A DNA stretch of 64,000 nt from assembly GCF_002752655.1 (NCBI RefSeq), contig NZ_CP023737.1, forward strand, positions 62,001 through 126,000, written 5' to 3'. The stretch is from Methylosinus trichosporium OB3b. Lineage in GTDB: Bacteria; Pseudomonadota; Alphaproteobacteria; Rhizobiales; Beijerinckiaceae. A program made the translations under genes and the position numbers. Below, in pieces: positions 12,371 to 20,928 of the stretch; position 1 is the first letter of the stretch; every line of letters begins with the position of its first letter. Below the pieces are notes generated by a model, which worked only from the letters and a program-made list of their open reading frames with translations, searched no databases and was not told the DNA's origin.

Positions 12371-13284
12371 ACGCGCCGTCGGTCAAGACTCTCGGCCATC
12401 TCGACAAGCTCGAGGCCGAGAGCATCCATATCATGCGCGAGGTGGTCGCCGAATGCGAGCGGCCGGTGATGCTCTATTCGATCGGCAAGGATTCGGCGGT
12501 GATGCTTCATCTCGCGATGAAGGCCTTCTATCCGTCGAAGCCGCCTTTCCCGCTGCTGCATGTCGACACGACCTGGAAGTTTCGCGAGATGATCGCTTTT
12601 CGCGATCGGCGCGCGGCGGAGACCGGGCTCGAGCTGCTCGTCTACACGAACCCGCAAGGGCGCGAGATGAACATCGATCCGACCGTGCATGGATCGCAGT
12701 TGCATACGCAGATCATGAAGACCGACGCGTTGAAGCAGGCGCTGGACAAATGGAAGTTCGACGCGGCCTTCGGCGGCGCGCGGCGCGACGAAGAAAAATC
12801 CCGCGCCAAGGAGCGCGTGCTCTCCTTCCGCAACGCCCAGCATCGCTGGGACCCCAAGGCGCAGCGGCCCGAGTTCTGGCGGCTCTACAATGCGCGCAAA
12901 GGTCCGGGCGAGAGCCTGCGCGTGTTTCCGCTCTCCAATTGGACCGAGGCGGATGTGTGGGATTATATCGCACGTGAAGGCATTGATGTGGTGCCGCTCT
13001 ATTTTGCGAAGGAGCGGCCCGTCATCGAGCGCGACGGCATGCTGATCATGGTCGACGACGAGCGGTTGAAGCTCCGCGAGGGCGAGACGATTCAGCAGAG
13101 AATGGTTCGGTTCCGCACCCTCGGCTGCTATCCGCTGACCGGCGCCATAGAGAGCGCGGCGGCGACGCTCGAGGAGATCATCGCCGAAATGCGCGCGAGC
13201 CGCTCCTCCGAGCGTCAGGGACGCGTCATCGATCATGACGGCTCCTCCTCGATGGAGCAGAAGAAGCAGGAGGGATATTTTTGA
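12367..13284 (+). CDS. cysD: Sulfate adenylyltransferase subunit 2
   Basis: Catalytic PP-loop subunit of ATP sulfurylase, forming APS from sulfate and ATP. The ATG at 12367 gives 305 residues. The PP-loop is [30 protein letters not shown], the conserved [19 protein letters not shown] block and the end [21 protein letters not shown] are all diagnostic. Start overlaps cysH (ATGA) and the stop shares one base with the cysN ATG. A longer in-frame extension upstream is an artefact of GC-rich DNA. Confidence 0.97.
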   Translation: MNAPSVKTLGHLDKLEAESIHIMREVVAECERPVMLYSIGKDSAVMLHLAMKAFYPSKPPFPLLHVDTTWKFREMIAFRDRRAAETGLELLVYTNPQGREMNIDPTVHGSQLHTQIMKTDALKQALDKWKFDAAFGGARRDEEKSRAKERVLSFRNAQHRWDPKAQRPEFWRLYNARKGPGESLRVFPLSNWTEADVWDYIAREGIDVVPLYFAKERPVIERDGMLIMVDDERLKLREGETIQQRMVRFRTLGCYPLTGAIESAAATLEEIIAEMRASRSSERQGRVIDHDGSSSMEQKKQEGYF

Positions 13285-14897
13285 TGCATGGCGGCCTCGC
13301 TTCGCCTTCGCCGCCGCGCTCGACCGGCGGGCCTTCGCCTGCGGACAAGCCGCTGCTGCGCTTCATCACCTGCGGATCGGTCGACGATGGAAAATCGACG
13401 CTGATCGGTCGGCTGCTCTATGACGCCGATCTCGCGCCCGACGATCTCATCGCGGCGCTCGAGCGCGATTCGAAGAAGCATGGAACGCAGGGCGACGATC
13501 TCGATTTCGCTCTGCTGGTCGACGGCCTCGCCGCCGAGCGCGAGCAGGGCATCACCATCGATGTCGCCTATCGCTATTTCGCAACGCAAAAGCGCAAGTT
13601 CATCGTCGCCGACACGCCCGGCCATGAGCAATATACGCGCAATATGGCGACCGGCGCCTCGACCGCGGAGCTCGCCGTGCTGCTGGTCGACGCGCGCAAG
13701 GGCCTACTCGATCAGACGCGCCGACACAGCATGATCGTCTCGATGCTCGGCGTGCGCCATGTCGTCGTCGCCGTCAACAAGATGGATCTCGTCGCCTATT
13801 CGCAGGAGATCTTCGACGCGATCGAGCGCGACTTCCGCGCCTTCGCCGCACCCTTGCGCTTTCTGTCGATCACGCTCATTCCGCTCGTCGCCAAGGACGG
13901 CGACAATCTCGTGCGCGCCAGCGACAAGATGGGCTGGTATCAGGGGCCGCCGCTGCTCGGCTATCTCGAGAGCGTCGCGCTCGACGACAATGCGCGCGTG
14001 CTGCCGTTTCGCTTCCCCGTGCAATGGGTGAATCGGCCGAGCCACGACTTCCGCGGCTTCTCCGGTTTCATCGCCGGCGGCAATGTGATGCCGGGCGACA
14101 TCGTCCGCATTCTGCCGACCGGACGCGACACGCGCATCGCGCGCATCGTCACCGCGGATGGCGATCTCGCTCATGCGGTCGCCGGCCAGTCGGTGACGCT
14201 GACGCTGACCGAGGAGATCGACGTCTCGCGCGGCGACATGCTGGTGTCGCCGGTCTCGCCGGCCAAGATCGGCGATCGTCTCTCGGCCAAGCTGTTATGG
14301 CTAGTGCGCGAGCCGCTCGCGCTCGACAAGAGCTATCTGTTGAAGCTCGGCGCGAAGACGACGCCAGCCGCGGTGAAGACCGTGTCCTCGCACATCCGTA
14401 TCGAGAGCGGGCTCGCCGAGCCGGCCGCCACGGGCGCGACGCTCGCCTTCAATGAGATCGGCGAGGCGGAGCTCGCGCTCGACACCGCCGTCGTCTGCGA
14501 TCCTTACGAGGAGAATCGCGAGACCGGCGGCTTCATCCTCATCGATCGCGTGACCAATGAGACGGTCGCCGTCGGCATGGTGCGCCATTCGGCCTGGGCC
14601 GAACGCGGCGCGCGCAATGGCGTCGAGGCGAGCTATGCCTCGATGGAGGGCGTGCCGACGCCGCCGCGCCTGGCGGGCCCGACGCCGCTGCGCAGCCTCG
14701 TCAAGGCGCTGTCCTGGCGCGTGCCGGGCAGCCTCATCACTTTCGGCGCGGCTTTCGCCTTCACCGAGGATTTGCGCGTCTCGGCGGCGATCACCGGAAC
14801 CGAGATCGTCTGCAAGATCGGGCTCTATTATCTGCATGAGAGAGTGTGGACGCGCTTTCGCCTCGGCATGAAGCCGACGGATGACGCAGGCCTGTAA
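13284..14897 (+). CDS. cysN: Sulfate adenylyltransferase subunit 1 fused to DUF2061
   Basis: GTPase subunit that drives CysD. G1 is CGSVDDGKST, G3 is DTPGHEQYTRNM and G4 is NKMD, followed by elongation-factor-like beta barrels. The 537-residue protein does not carry the APS kinase domain of CysNC. Instead about the last 70 residues (LRSLVKALSWRVPGSL to YYLHERVWTRF) match the DUF2061 pattern, a small predicted membrane domain. The fusion would tether or link the complex to the membrane, an inference. ATG at 13284 is preferred over the TTG three bases earlier. Last gene of the operon; a GC hairpin follows the stop. Confidence 0.94.
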   Translation: MHGGLASPSPPRSTGGPSPADKPLLRFITCGSVDDGKSTLIGRLLYDADLAPDDLIAALERDSKKHGTQGDDLDFALLVDGLAAEREQGITIDVAYRYFATQKRKFIVADTPGHEQYTRNMATGASTAELAVLLVDARKGLLDQTRRHSMIVSMLGVRHVVVAVNKMDLVAYSQEIFDAIERDFRAFAAPLRFLSITLIPLVAKDGDNLVRASDKMGWYQGPPLLGYLESVALDDNARVLPFRFPVQWVNRPSHDFRGFSGFIAGGNVMPGDIVRILPTGRDTRIARIVTADGDLAHAVAGQSVTLTLTEEIDVSRGDMLVSPVSPAKIGDRLSAKLLWLVREPLALDKSYLLKLGAKTTPAAVKTVSSHIRIESGLAEPAATGATLAFNEIGEAELALDTAVVCDPYEENRETGGFILIDRVTNETVAVGMVRHSAWAERGARNGVEASYASMEGVPTPPRLAGPTPLRSLVKALSWRVPGSLITFGAAFAFTEDLRVSAAITGTEIVCKIGLYYLHERVWTRFRLGMKPTDDAGL

Positions 14898-14903
14898 GAT
14901 CGC

Positions 14904-14925
14904 GCGCGAGCGGGAAGGCTCGCGC
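14904..14925 (+). terminator. Hairpin just after cysN
   Basis: Perfect 8-bp stem GCGCGAGC/GCTCGCGC with a 6-base loop starts seven bases after the cysN stop. There is no clear T-run, so it may act as an mRNA 3' end rather than a classical intrinsic terminator. Confidence 0.4.
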
Positions 14926-14960
14926 CGACAGGTCAATCGGGTGAAGGATAAGATCCGCGA

Positions 14961-15079
14961 CCCTCGTCCTCGAGGAGCCGCCGCAGGCGGCGTCTCGAAG
15001 GGCGGCGGTGGGGCGAAATCTTTAGGTTTCTCCCCGTCGCCGCCCTTCGAGAGGCCCGCTTCGCGGGCTTCTCAGGGCG
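14961..15079. repeat. Large dispersed palindrome after cysN
   Basis: Perfect 15-base arms TCTCGAAGGGCGGCG (14993-15007) and its reverse complement (15038-15052) surround a 30-base loop. Each arm is flanked by its own small hairpin (GCCGCC-GCA-GGCGGC and GCCCGC-TTC-GCGGGC). The cloverleaf-like layout is typical of mobile palindromic repeats of Rhizobiales. The rest of 14898-15192 shows no gene. Confidence 0.7.
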
Positions 15080-15192
15080 TGGGTTGGGGATTTAGTCGTT
15101 TACCCGATGGGTCTGGTTTCCAGGCGATCTACATTGCCTGAAAAAGCCGCGTCGGCTAAGTTGCCGCTCATCGACAGAGCGGAGTGGGTCGC

Positions 15193-15570
15193 ATGCGCGG
15201 TGGAACATTGTTCGGGCTCGGTCTGGTTCTCATGGCCGCGTCCGGCCCCGCGCGCCCGGCGCGCGCCGATGTGAGCATGGACCCGCACGCGCTCCAGCAT
15301 TATTCCTTCTGCGTCGGCGAGGCGCAGGACAATCGCGCCGTCGTACTGATGGACCGGTATCGCATCTATCGCTGTCACGGCGACATCGCCATTTCCTATT
15401 TCAACTATCTCGGCCGTCGCGGCGTCCGCGACGAGCGCGTCGAGGAATATAACGGCGTGTTCCTCTATCGGCGCATCGCCGGCGGCATTGGACGTTGCTG
15501 GAACCGCATCGCCGACGAGGCCTTCCGCCCCGTCTCCGAATATGGATGCGACATCAACGAGGACCTGTAA
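15193..15570 (+). CDS. Secreted cysteine-containing hypothetical protein
   Basis: A 125-residue protein from the ATG at 15193 (a GTG nine bases earlier is possible). A signal peptide is clear: MRGGTLFGLGLVLMAASGPARPARADV. The mature part has four cysteines (FCVGEAQ, YRCHGD, GRCWNRI, YGCDIN), suggesting two disulfides in the periplasm. I do not recognise the family. It ends nine bases before the prepilin peptidase-like gene and may be co-transcribed with it, which would place it with the type II secretion locus. Confidence 0.7.
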   Translation: MRGGTLFGLGLVLMAASGPARPARADVSMDPHALQHYSFCVGEAQDNRAVVLMDRYRIYRCHGDIAISYFNYLGRRGVRDERVEEYNGVFLYRRIAGGIGRCWNRIADEAFRPVSEYGCDINEDL

Positions 15571-15579
15571 GCGGCGGCG

Positions 15580-16191
15580 ATGCGGCGACAGCTTCGCCGC
15601 TGCGCGCGGCTCGGCGCGCCCGCGCGCATGATCCTTCTCGCGCAGGGAGACGGGCGCTCGCTCGCTCATGTCGCCTGGATCGCGCTCGCCGGCGCGGGAC
15701 TGCTGCTCGTCGACGCCGGATCGCTCGGCTGGTGGGGCCTGCCGACGTTGGCGCTGCTCGCCGCTCTCGCGCTCGTCGCGCTGTTCGACGCGCGCTATCT
15801 GCTGATCCCCGATGGGCCGCTGCTGGCGCTTCTGCTGTGGGGCGTCGCCCTGCTGCCCTTTCTCGAGATGAGCGCCATTCTGGACCGGCTCGCCGCGGCC
15901 GGCGCCGGCTATGCGGCGCTGCGCGGCGCCGATCTCGTCTATGCGCGTTTACGCGGCCATGCCGGGCTCGGTCCCGCGGACTCCCGCCTGTTCGCGCTCG
16001 CGGGACTGTGGCTCGGCCTCGCGGCGCTGCCCGGCTGCCTTCTCATCGCCTGCGGCTCGGCGCTGATCTCGGTGCTTCTCGAAAGGCGCGCGCTCGTCGA
16101 CGCGCGCGAGCCCTTTCCCTTCGGGCCGCATCTCGCGCTCGGGTTTTGGATGTCCTGGTGCGTCGGGCCGTTCGAGCTCGGCTCGACTTGA
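15580..16191 (+). CDS. Prepilin peptidase-like protein (A24), GspO type
   Basis: Membrane aspartyl protease expected to cleave the leaders of the GspG/H/I/J/K pseudopilins encoded nearby. The 203-residue protein has several hydrophobic segments and the two catalytic aspartate regions FDARYLLIPD (about residue 69) and GLGPADSRLFALAGLW (about residue 129). The N-terminal methyltransferase domain with its CxxC pairs, usual in PilD/GspO, is absent, so this is the short A24 form as in CpaA. ATG 15580 lies close behind the upstream gene; an internal ATG at 15628 is an alternative start. Confidence 0.82.
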   Translation: MRRQLRRCARLGAPARMILLAQGDGRSLAHVAWIALAGAGLLLVDAGSLGWWGLPTLALLAALALVALFDARYLLIPDGPLLALLLWGVALLPFLEMSAILDRLAAAGAGYAALRGADLVYARLRGHAGLGPADSRLFALAGLWLGLAALPGCLLIACGSALISVLLERRALVDAREPFPFGPHLALGFWMSWCVGPFELGST

Positions 16192-16208
16192 CGCGAGGGC
16201 TCTGGAGA

Positions 16209-16226
16209 GCGAGCCTTCGGGCTCGC
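16209..16226. terminator. Bidirectional hairpin between gspO and gspJ
   Basis: Perfect 7-bp stem GCGAGCC/GGCTCGC with a stable TTCG loop, placed between the convergent gspO-like gene (ends 16191) and gspJ (ends 16236). Its stem is the same core as the palindromic repeat family found at 21640, 40363 and 55525. Confidence 0.5.
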
Positions 16227-16235
16227 CCTTCGACG

Positions 16236-16847
16236 TCACGAATCCGGATGCTGGCGAATTGCGACGGTGAAGGATGCGTCGATGCGCTTGCGATTGCGTA
16301 GAGCGACGAGCTTCACGGCGATGAGCTGCGGCGCGGTGTGCTGGTCGATCCAGCTATTGGTCCAGCGCGGCGGCGCGTCGGCCGTAGCCGCGCCGAAATA
16401 GGAGAGTTCGAAGGTCTCGACGCCGGCGAGCGCCTTGACCGGCCGCCCGCGCTCCGACCCGCGCCAGCTCTGCGCGCGAAACACATTGGTCCAGATCGAG
16501 AGATCGTGGCCGGAAAGCCCGATTTCCGTCAGCATCAGCCCCGCCCAGCTCGCGCCGCCTTCATAGACCGTCACGAGACGCAGATGGTCGCCGCTCCCGC
16601 GGATGGTCACCATCTGATCCTGATCGTTCTGCGCCACGGGGAGGGGAATGGCGCGCGCGAGAATGGCGGCGATCGCATTCGCCGCTTCCTCGACCTCGCC
16701 GACGCTCTCGTAATCGCGGCCTGTCTCCCAGGCGCGCTTGCCGAGATGCAGGCCGCCGAGAATCGCGGCGGTGATCATCGCGAGCAGAGTGACCGCGAGC
16801 AGCACCTCGAGCAAGGAGAAGCCGGCCCTCCGGCGCGCGATTTTCAT
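16236..16847 (-). CDS. gspJ: Type II secretion minor pseudopilin GspJ
   Basis: A 203-residue minor pseudopilin. The class III leader is at the very N terminus: six to eight basic residues then GFSLLEVLLAVTLLAMITAAIL, with glycine at the cleavage site and glutamate at +5. The length and the weakly conserved C-terminal part (ETFELSYFG, IAVKLVALRNRKRIDASF) match GspJ rather than GspG or H. Last gene of the minus-strand set E-F-H-I-J; 13 bases separate it from gspI. In the tip complex it would pair with GspI and GspK. Confidence 0.85.
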   Translation of the reverse strand: MKIARRRAGFSLLEVLLAVTLLAMITAAILGGLHLGKRAWETGRDYESVGEVEEAANAIAAILARAIPLPVAQNDQDQMVTIRGSGDHLRLVTVYEGGASWAGLMLTEIGLSGHDLSIWTNVFRAQSWRGSERGRPVKALAGVETFELSYFGAATADAPPRWTNSWIDQHTAPQLIAVKLVALRNRKRIDASFTVAIRQHPDS

Positions 16848-16860
16848 GTGCCGTCAGTCC

Positions 16861-17313
16861 TCATTGGCGGGGCTTGGCGACGGCGAGTTTGATCGTCGTC
16901 AAGGTCAGCTGGTCCTGTCCGGGCGCGCCGCCGGGACGCCGCACGGTGAGGCGCGCGAGAAAAGCGGTGGTGCGGCCATTGCCATCGGCCGCGGCGACCG
17001 AGCGGACGGGCGAGACGACGAGGCGCCAGACGAGCCCATCGCCATAGCGGCCGGAGGTTTCGCCCGCCGCGAGCGGCGTCGCGGCTCCGAGCGCCTCGAG
17101 CTGCGAGCGGCCCTGCCGCGCTGCGCGCAGCAGGAAATCGCCGCGCGACTCGTTGCGCGCGCCGCCGCCGAGACCCTGCATCAGCGCGCCCATGGCGAGA
17201 GTGAGGATCACGAAGGCGACCAGGGATTCGATGAGGGTGAAGCCGCCGCGGCGCCCGCGGCGAGCCTTCAGGCTCGCAATTCCCGCGAGGCAGGCCGTCA
17301 GAACACGGCGCAT
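16861..17313 (-). CDS. gspI: Type II secretion minor pseudopilin GspI
   Basis: A 150-residue protein with the prepilin leader RRGGFTLIESLVAFVILTLAMGAL at about residues 20-45; the basic stretch before it is long, so the true start might be an internal codon. Gene order (H, I, J) and short size identify it as GspI. It overlaps the end of gspH by 16 bases. Forms the tip of the pseudopilus with GspJ and GspK (family knowledge). Confidence 0.82.
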   Translation of the reverse strand: MRRVLTACLAGIASLKARRGRRGGFTLIESLVAFVILTLAMGALMQGLGGGARNESRGDFLLRAARQGRSQLEALGAATPLAAGETSGRYGDGLVWRLVVSPVRSVAAADGNGRTTAFLARLTVRRPGGAPGQDQLTLTTIKLAVAKPRQ

Positions 17314-17762
17314 CGCGTCGCTCCGGTCAGCCAGTTCACCGCGATCTGCGCGCGCACGCCGGGGAGCGCGATCGACATCTCGCCGCCCGACGAGCCGCCG
17401 CTCGGATAAAAGGCGAAATCGGCCTTGTCGCGGCTGCGACGCTCGATCGCCGATACGGTGAGATTGATCTGCGCGTCATTGGGCAGCGGCTTCTCCCCGA
17501 CGGTGGGCGAGAAGAAGGTTTTGCGGCGCAGATCGACCGTCAGCGCCATCTCCTCATTGGCGGCGATGGCGCGCATGCGCGTCTGGCGCAGCGCCGCGCA
17601 GAGCGAGCGCGCCGCGCTCTCGACGCGCAGGCGCGGGGAGGGGCGGCGGCCGAGCTGCGTGGCGAGGCCGGCGACGAGCGCGAGTATGGCGAGCGCTGCG
17701 AGCATCTCGATCAGCGAAAATCCCGCGCGCGCGCTCGAGCCTGTCGGCGCTCGGCGGCTCAT
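17298..17762 (-). CDS. gspH: Type II secretion minor pseudopilin GspH
   Basis: A 154-residue pseudopilin. The ATG at 17762 overlaps the gspF stop by four bases, and the leader ARAGFSLIEMLAALAILALVAGL follows directly. The C-terminal part (RTRMRAIAANEEMALTVDLRRKTFF) matches the GspH/FimT domain. A long upstream extension in the same frame overlaps gspF and gspE and is not real. Confidence 0.86.
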   Translation of the reverse strand: MSRRAPTGSSARAGFSLIEMLAALAILALVAGLATQLGRRPSPRLRVESAARSLCAALRQTRMRAIAANEEMALTVDLRRKTFFSPTVGEKPLPNDAQINLTVSAIERRSRDKADFAFYPSGGSSGGEMSIALPGVRAQIAVNWLTGATRCAVF

Positions 17763-18976
17763 TGGCCGGCCAGCTCGTTGATCCCGAGCACGGCGTCCAT
17801 CACCGTCATCACCAGCCCGCCGACGACGGCGGCGATGAGAATGGTGAGGATCGGCGTAATGAGGCCGACCGCGCGCTCGATGCCGCGCTGCGTCTGGCGC
17901 TCGAACATGGTCGCGAGACGCAGCAGCAGCTCGTCGAGCTTGGCCACCTCCTCGCCGATGCGCGTCATCTGCGCCGCCGCGAGCGGAAAGGCGTCGATCT
18001 GCTCCAGCGCCGAGCTGAGCGCGCCGCCGCTGCGCACCGATTCGATGGCGCCGGCGAGCTCGGCGCGAAAATGCGCGTTGGAGACGACCGCGCGCGCGCT
18101 CTCGAGGCCTTGCAGCAGCGGCACGCCGGCGCGCGACATGGCGCCGAGCGTGCGTGCGAAGCGCGCGGCTTGGAATTTCGCGATAATGTCGCCGGCATAG
18201 GGGAGGTCGAGCAGAGCGCGATCCAATTTGATCTGCAGCGGCGGATTGGCCGCCGCATAGCGCTTCAGGCCGTAGAGGCCGGCGCCGAGCGCGACGACGC
18301 CGCCGAGGATCAGCGGCCAGGCGCCTTGCAGGTCGATGATGAATTGCAAACCCTTGGGCATGGGCTTGCCATTGTCGGCGAAGATCGGCGCGATGCTCGG
18401 CACCAGAGTGCCGATGACGACGCCGGTGGAGCCGATGGCGAGCACGATCAGCAGCGCCGGATAGACGAGACCGCTCTGAATTTTCGCGCGCATCTCGAGG
18501 CGCCGCTCCAGCATGTCGGCGATGTCGATGAGCGACTGCGCCACATTGCCCATCGTCTCGCCGGCGCGAATGATGTTGAGATAATCGGCGCCGAACAGCT
18601 CGGCGCGGGCGTTCAGCGCGTCGGAGAGCGAGGCGCCGTCGACGACGCGGCGCAGGATCTCCTCCGCCAGCGCGCGGACCGCGGGCGAGGCGCTCTGCTG
18701 CGCCAATATGCGCAGGCTGTTGTCGAGCGGCAGATCGGCTTCCTCGAGCGTCGCGAACTCGCGCGTGAAGGAGGCGATCTCGGCCGCCGACGGACCGGAT
18801 TTGGAGAAGAGGCCGCCGAGCGAGAAATTGGTCGCGGCGCGCTTCTCCTGCACGGTGAAGGGCGTGACGCCGCGGCCCCACAGCTGCTCCTCGGCCTCTT
18901 CGCGCGAGCGCGCCTCGATCTCGCCCTCGACGAGATCGCCCTCGGCCGAATAGGCGCGATAGCTGAACATCGACAT
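17759..18976 (-). CDS. gspF: Type II secretion inner-membrane platform GspF
   Basis: Polytopic inner-membrane protein of the secretion platform; 405 residues, standard. It begins MFSYRAYSAEGDLVEGEIEARSREEAEEQL, the typical GspF N terminus, with the two repeated GspF domains (VRALAEEILRRVVDGASLSDAL; GIERAVGLITPILTILIAAVVGGLV). The 3-base gap to gspE and the 4-base overlap with gspH show tight coupling. Confidence 0.95.
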   Translation of the reverse strand: MSMFSYRAYSAEGDLVEGEIEARSREEAEEQLWGRGVTPFTVQEKRAATNFSLGGLFSKSGPSAAEIASFTREFATLEEADLPLDNSLRILAQQSASPAVRALAEEILRRVVDGASLSDALNARAELFGADYLNIIRAGETMGNVAQSLIDIADMLERRLEMRAKIQSGLVYPALLIVLAIGSTGVVIGTLVPSIAPIFADNGKPMPKGLQFIIDLQGAWPLILGGVVALGAGLYGLKRYAAANPPLQIKLDRALLDLPYAGDIIAKFQAARFARTLGAMSRAGVPLLQGLESARAVVSNAHFRAELAGAIESVRSGGALSSALEQIDAFPLAAAQMTRIGEEVAKLDELLLRLATMFERQTQRGIERAVGLITPILTILIAAVVGGLVMTVMDAVLGINELAGQ

Positions 18977-18979
18977 GGG

Positions 18980-20722
18980 CTAATCCACTCGTGTGACGCG
19001 CAGCACTTCGTCGACCGTGGTCTCGCCGCGCCAGGCCTTGGCCATGCCGCATTGATACATCGTCATCATTCCCGCTTCCTTCGCCGCCGCCGCCATCACG
19101 CCGTCGGGCGCCGATTCGCAGACGAGCCGGCGCAGCGGCTCGTCGAGGATGAGCAGCTCGGCGATCGTGGAGCGGCCGGAATAGCCGGAGTTTCGGCAAT
19201 GGCCGCAGCCGACCGGCGCGCTGAGGCGATCGGGCCCATGCGCGAAAGCTTCGCCGGCGAGGCGCTCGCGCCATTGCCGGCGCGCATCCATCGGCTTGGC
19301 GCAATGCGGGCAGAGGCGCCGCACGAGGCGCTGGGCCAGCACGCCCTTCACCGTCGAGGCGATGAGATAAGGCTCGACGCCCATGTCGATGAGGCGGGTG
19401 ATCGAGCCGACCGCGCTATTGGTGTGCAGGGTCGAGAAGACGAGATGGCCGGTGAGCGAGGATTGAATGGCGATCTTCGCCGTCGCGGCGTCGCGAATCT
19501 CGCCGATCATGATGATGTCCGGGTCCTGGCGCAGCATGGCGCGCAGGCTCGCCGGAAAATCCATGCCGATTGCCGGCTGCACCTGCACCTGATTGACGCC
19601 GGCGAGCTGATATTCGATCGGGTCCTCGACGGTGAAGACCTTCACATCCGGATTGGAGAGCTCGCGCAGCGCCGTGTAGAGCGTCGTGGTCTTGCCGCTG
19701 CCGGTCGGGCCCGTCACCAAAACGATGCCGTTCGGATTATGCATTAGATGGCGCAGCGTCGCGATCGTCTCGGGCTCGAAGCCGAGCGCGTCGAAATCGA
19801 GCGACACCTGGCTGCGGTCGAGAATGCGCAGCACGATGCTCTCGCCATGCGCCGTCGGAATGGTGGACACGCGAAAATCGATGTCGACGCCGCGCACGGC
19901 CATCTTCACGCGTCCGTCCTGCGGCAGGCGCCGCTCGGCGATGTCGAGACGCGCCATGATTTTTATGCGCGAGGTGATGGCGGCCTTGAGGCCGGGCGGC
20001 AGAGTGTCCGAGGTGCGCAGCACGCCGTCGATGCGATAGCGCACCAGCACGGCGTCGAGCCCGGGCTCGATGTGGATGTCGGAGGCGTGCGCCTCGATGG
20101 CGTCGCCGACGATCTGATTGACGCGGCGAATGACCGGCGCCTCATTGGCGATGTCGCGCAGGCGCTGCAGGTCGTAATCGCTGGCGTCGTGCGCGCGGTC
20201 GTCGTCGACGAGCGCGACGCCTTCGGCCTTCTGGCCATAGAGGCTGGCCCAGGCCTTCTCGAATAGGGCAGGGGTGACGATGCGCAGATCGATCGAGAGG
20301 CCGGTCGAATAGGCGAGCGCCTCGACCGGGCCGAGATCGAGCGGATCGGTGACGGCGAGAGTGAGCGCGCTCTCATTGGCGGCGAGCGGCAGAATGCCGT
20401 TTGCGCGCAGGAACTTCTGCGGAATCTGCTCGGCGAGGGCCACTTCCTCCGGCAGATCGGCGGGGGCGATCACCGGAATCGCCAAGAACTTGCCGAGATG
20501 GGCGGAAAGATCGTTCTCGGAGACGAGGCCGAGCTTGGTGAGCACGCGGTCGAAGCGCTCGCCGCTCTGGCGCGCCGCGCGTTGCGAGCGCTGCAGGGCG
20601 AGCTCGTCGATCGCCTTCTCCTGCACGAGATAGGCGCCGAACTGCTGCAGAAAGGCGCCGCTGCGCGCATCGGCCCCTTTCTGCTCCACCTCCTGCCGCG
20701 GCGACGGATCGACATGTGTCAT
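18980..20722 (-). CDS. gspE: Type II secretion ATPase GspE
   Basis: Cytoplasmic hexameric ATPase that powers pseudopilus assembly; 580 residues. N-terminal MshEN-like domain (SENDLSAHLGKFLAIPVI), then Walker A GPTGSGKTTTLYT, Asp box, Walker B RQDPDIIMIGEIRDAATAKIAIQ, His box STLHTNSAVGSI, and a four-cysteine zinc motif (CPHCAKP ... CGHCRNSGY). First gene of the minus-strand E-F-H-I-J unit. The 206 bases to the divergent gene at 20929 must hold its promoter and also contain a repeat. Confidence 0.96.
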   Translation of the reverse strand: MTHVDPSPRQEVEQKGADARSGAFLQQFGAYLVQEKAIDELALQRSQRAARQSGERFDRVLTKLGLVSENDLSAHLGKFLAIPVIAPADLPEEVALAEQIPQKFLRANGILPLAANESALTLAVTDPLDLGPVEALAYSTGLSIDLRIVTPALFEKAWASLYGQKAEGVALVDDDRAHDASDYDLQRLRDIANEAPVIRRVNQIVGDAIEAHASDIHIEPGLDAVLVRYRIDGVLRTSDTLPPGLKAAITSRIKIMARLDIAERRLPQDGRVKMAVRGVDIDFRVSTIPTAHGESIVLRILDRSQVSLDFDALGFEPETIATLRHLMHNPNGIVLVTGPTGSGKTTTLYTALRELSNPDVKVFTVEDPIEYQLAGVNQVQVQPAIGMDFPASLRAMLRQDPDIIMIGEIRDAATAKIAIQSSLTGHLVFSTLHTNSAVGSITRLIDMGVEPYLIASTVKGVLAQRLVRRLCPHCAKPMDARRQWRERLAGEAFAHGPDRLSAPVGCGHCRNSGYSGRSTIAELLILDEPLRRLVCESAPDGVMAAAAKEAGMMTMYQCGMAKAWRGETTVDEVLRVTRVD

Positions 20723-20741
20723 TGAGACGAACTCTCGGCTG

Positions 20742-20801
20742 GAGCGCTTGCCGATCGAACGGACTCGCTCGATCGATCAGAATCCGCTCGAACGAAAGAG
20801 A
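20742..20801. repeat. Dispersed repeat B, copy 1
   Basis: Sixty bases whose core, GCCGATCGAACGGACTCG then GATCGATCAGAATCCGC then TCGAACGAAAGA, recur with few changes at 26799 and 48655. The copy lies in the leader of gspE. Internal symmetry around GATCGAAC/GTTCGATC suggests a hairpin. Confidence 0.65.
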
Positions 20802-20928
20802 CAGGCCGGCCGATGCTGGCCGCTGCTCACAGCGCGCAGCTTTTCACTGGCGCTTCCGGTCGGCGAATGGTAACCGTGCGGATCGTTGGGCGCAATTGCG
20901 CTGCTTGTCTTCGAGTAGGAGTGGCGGA

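Noticed and set aside
17762..19747. Large plus-strand frame over gspF/gspE
   Set aside because: Overlaps two certain genes on the other strand and has shadow composition.
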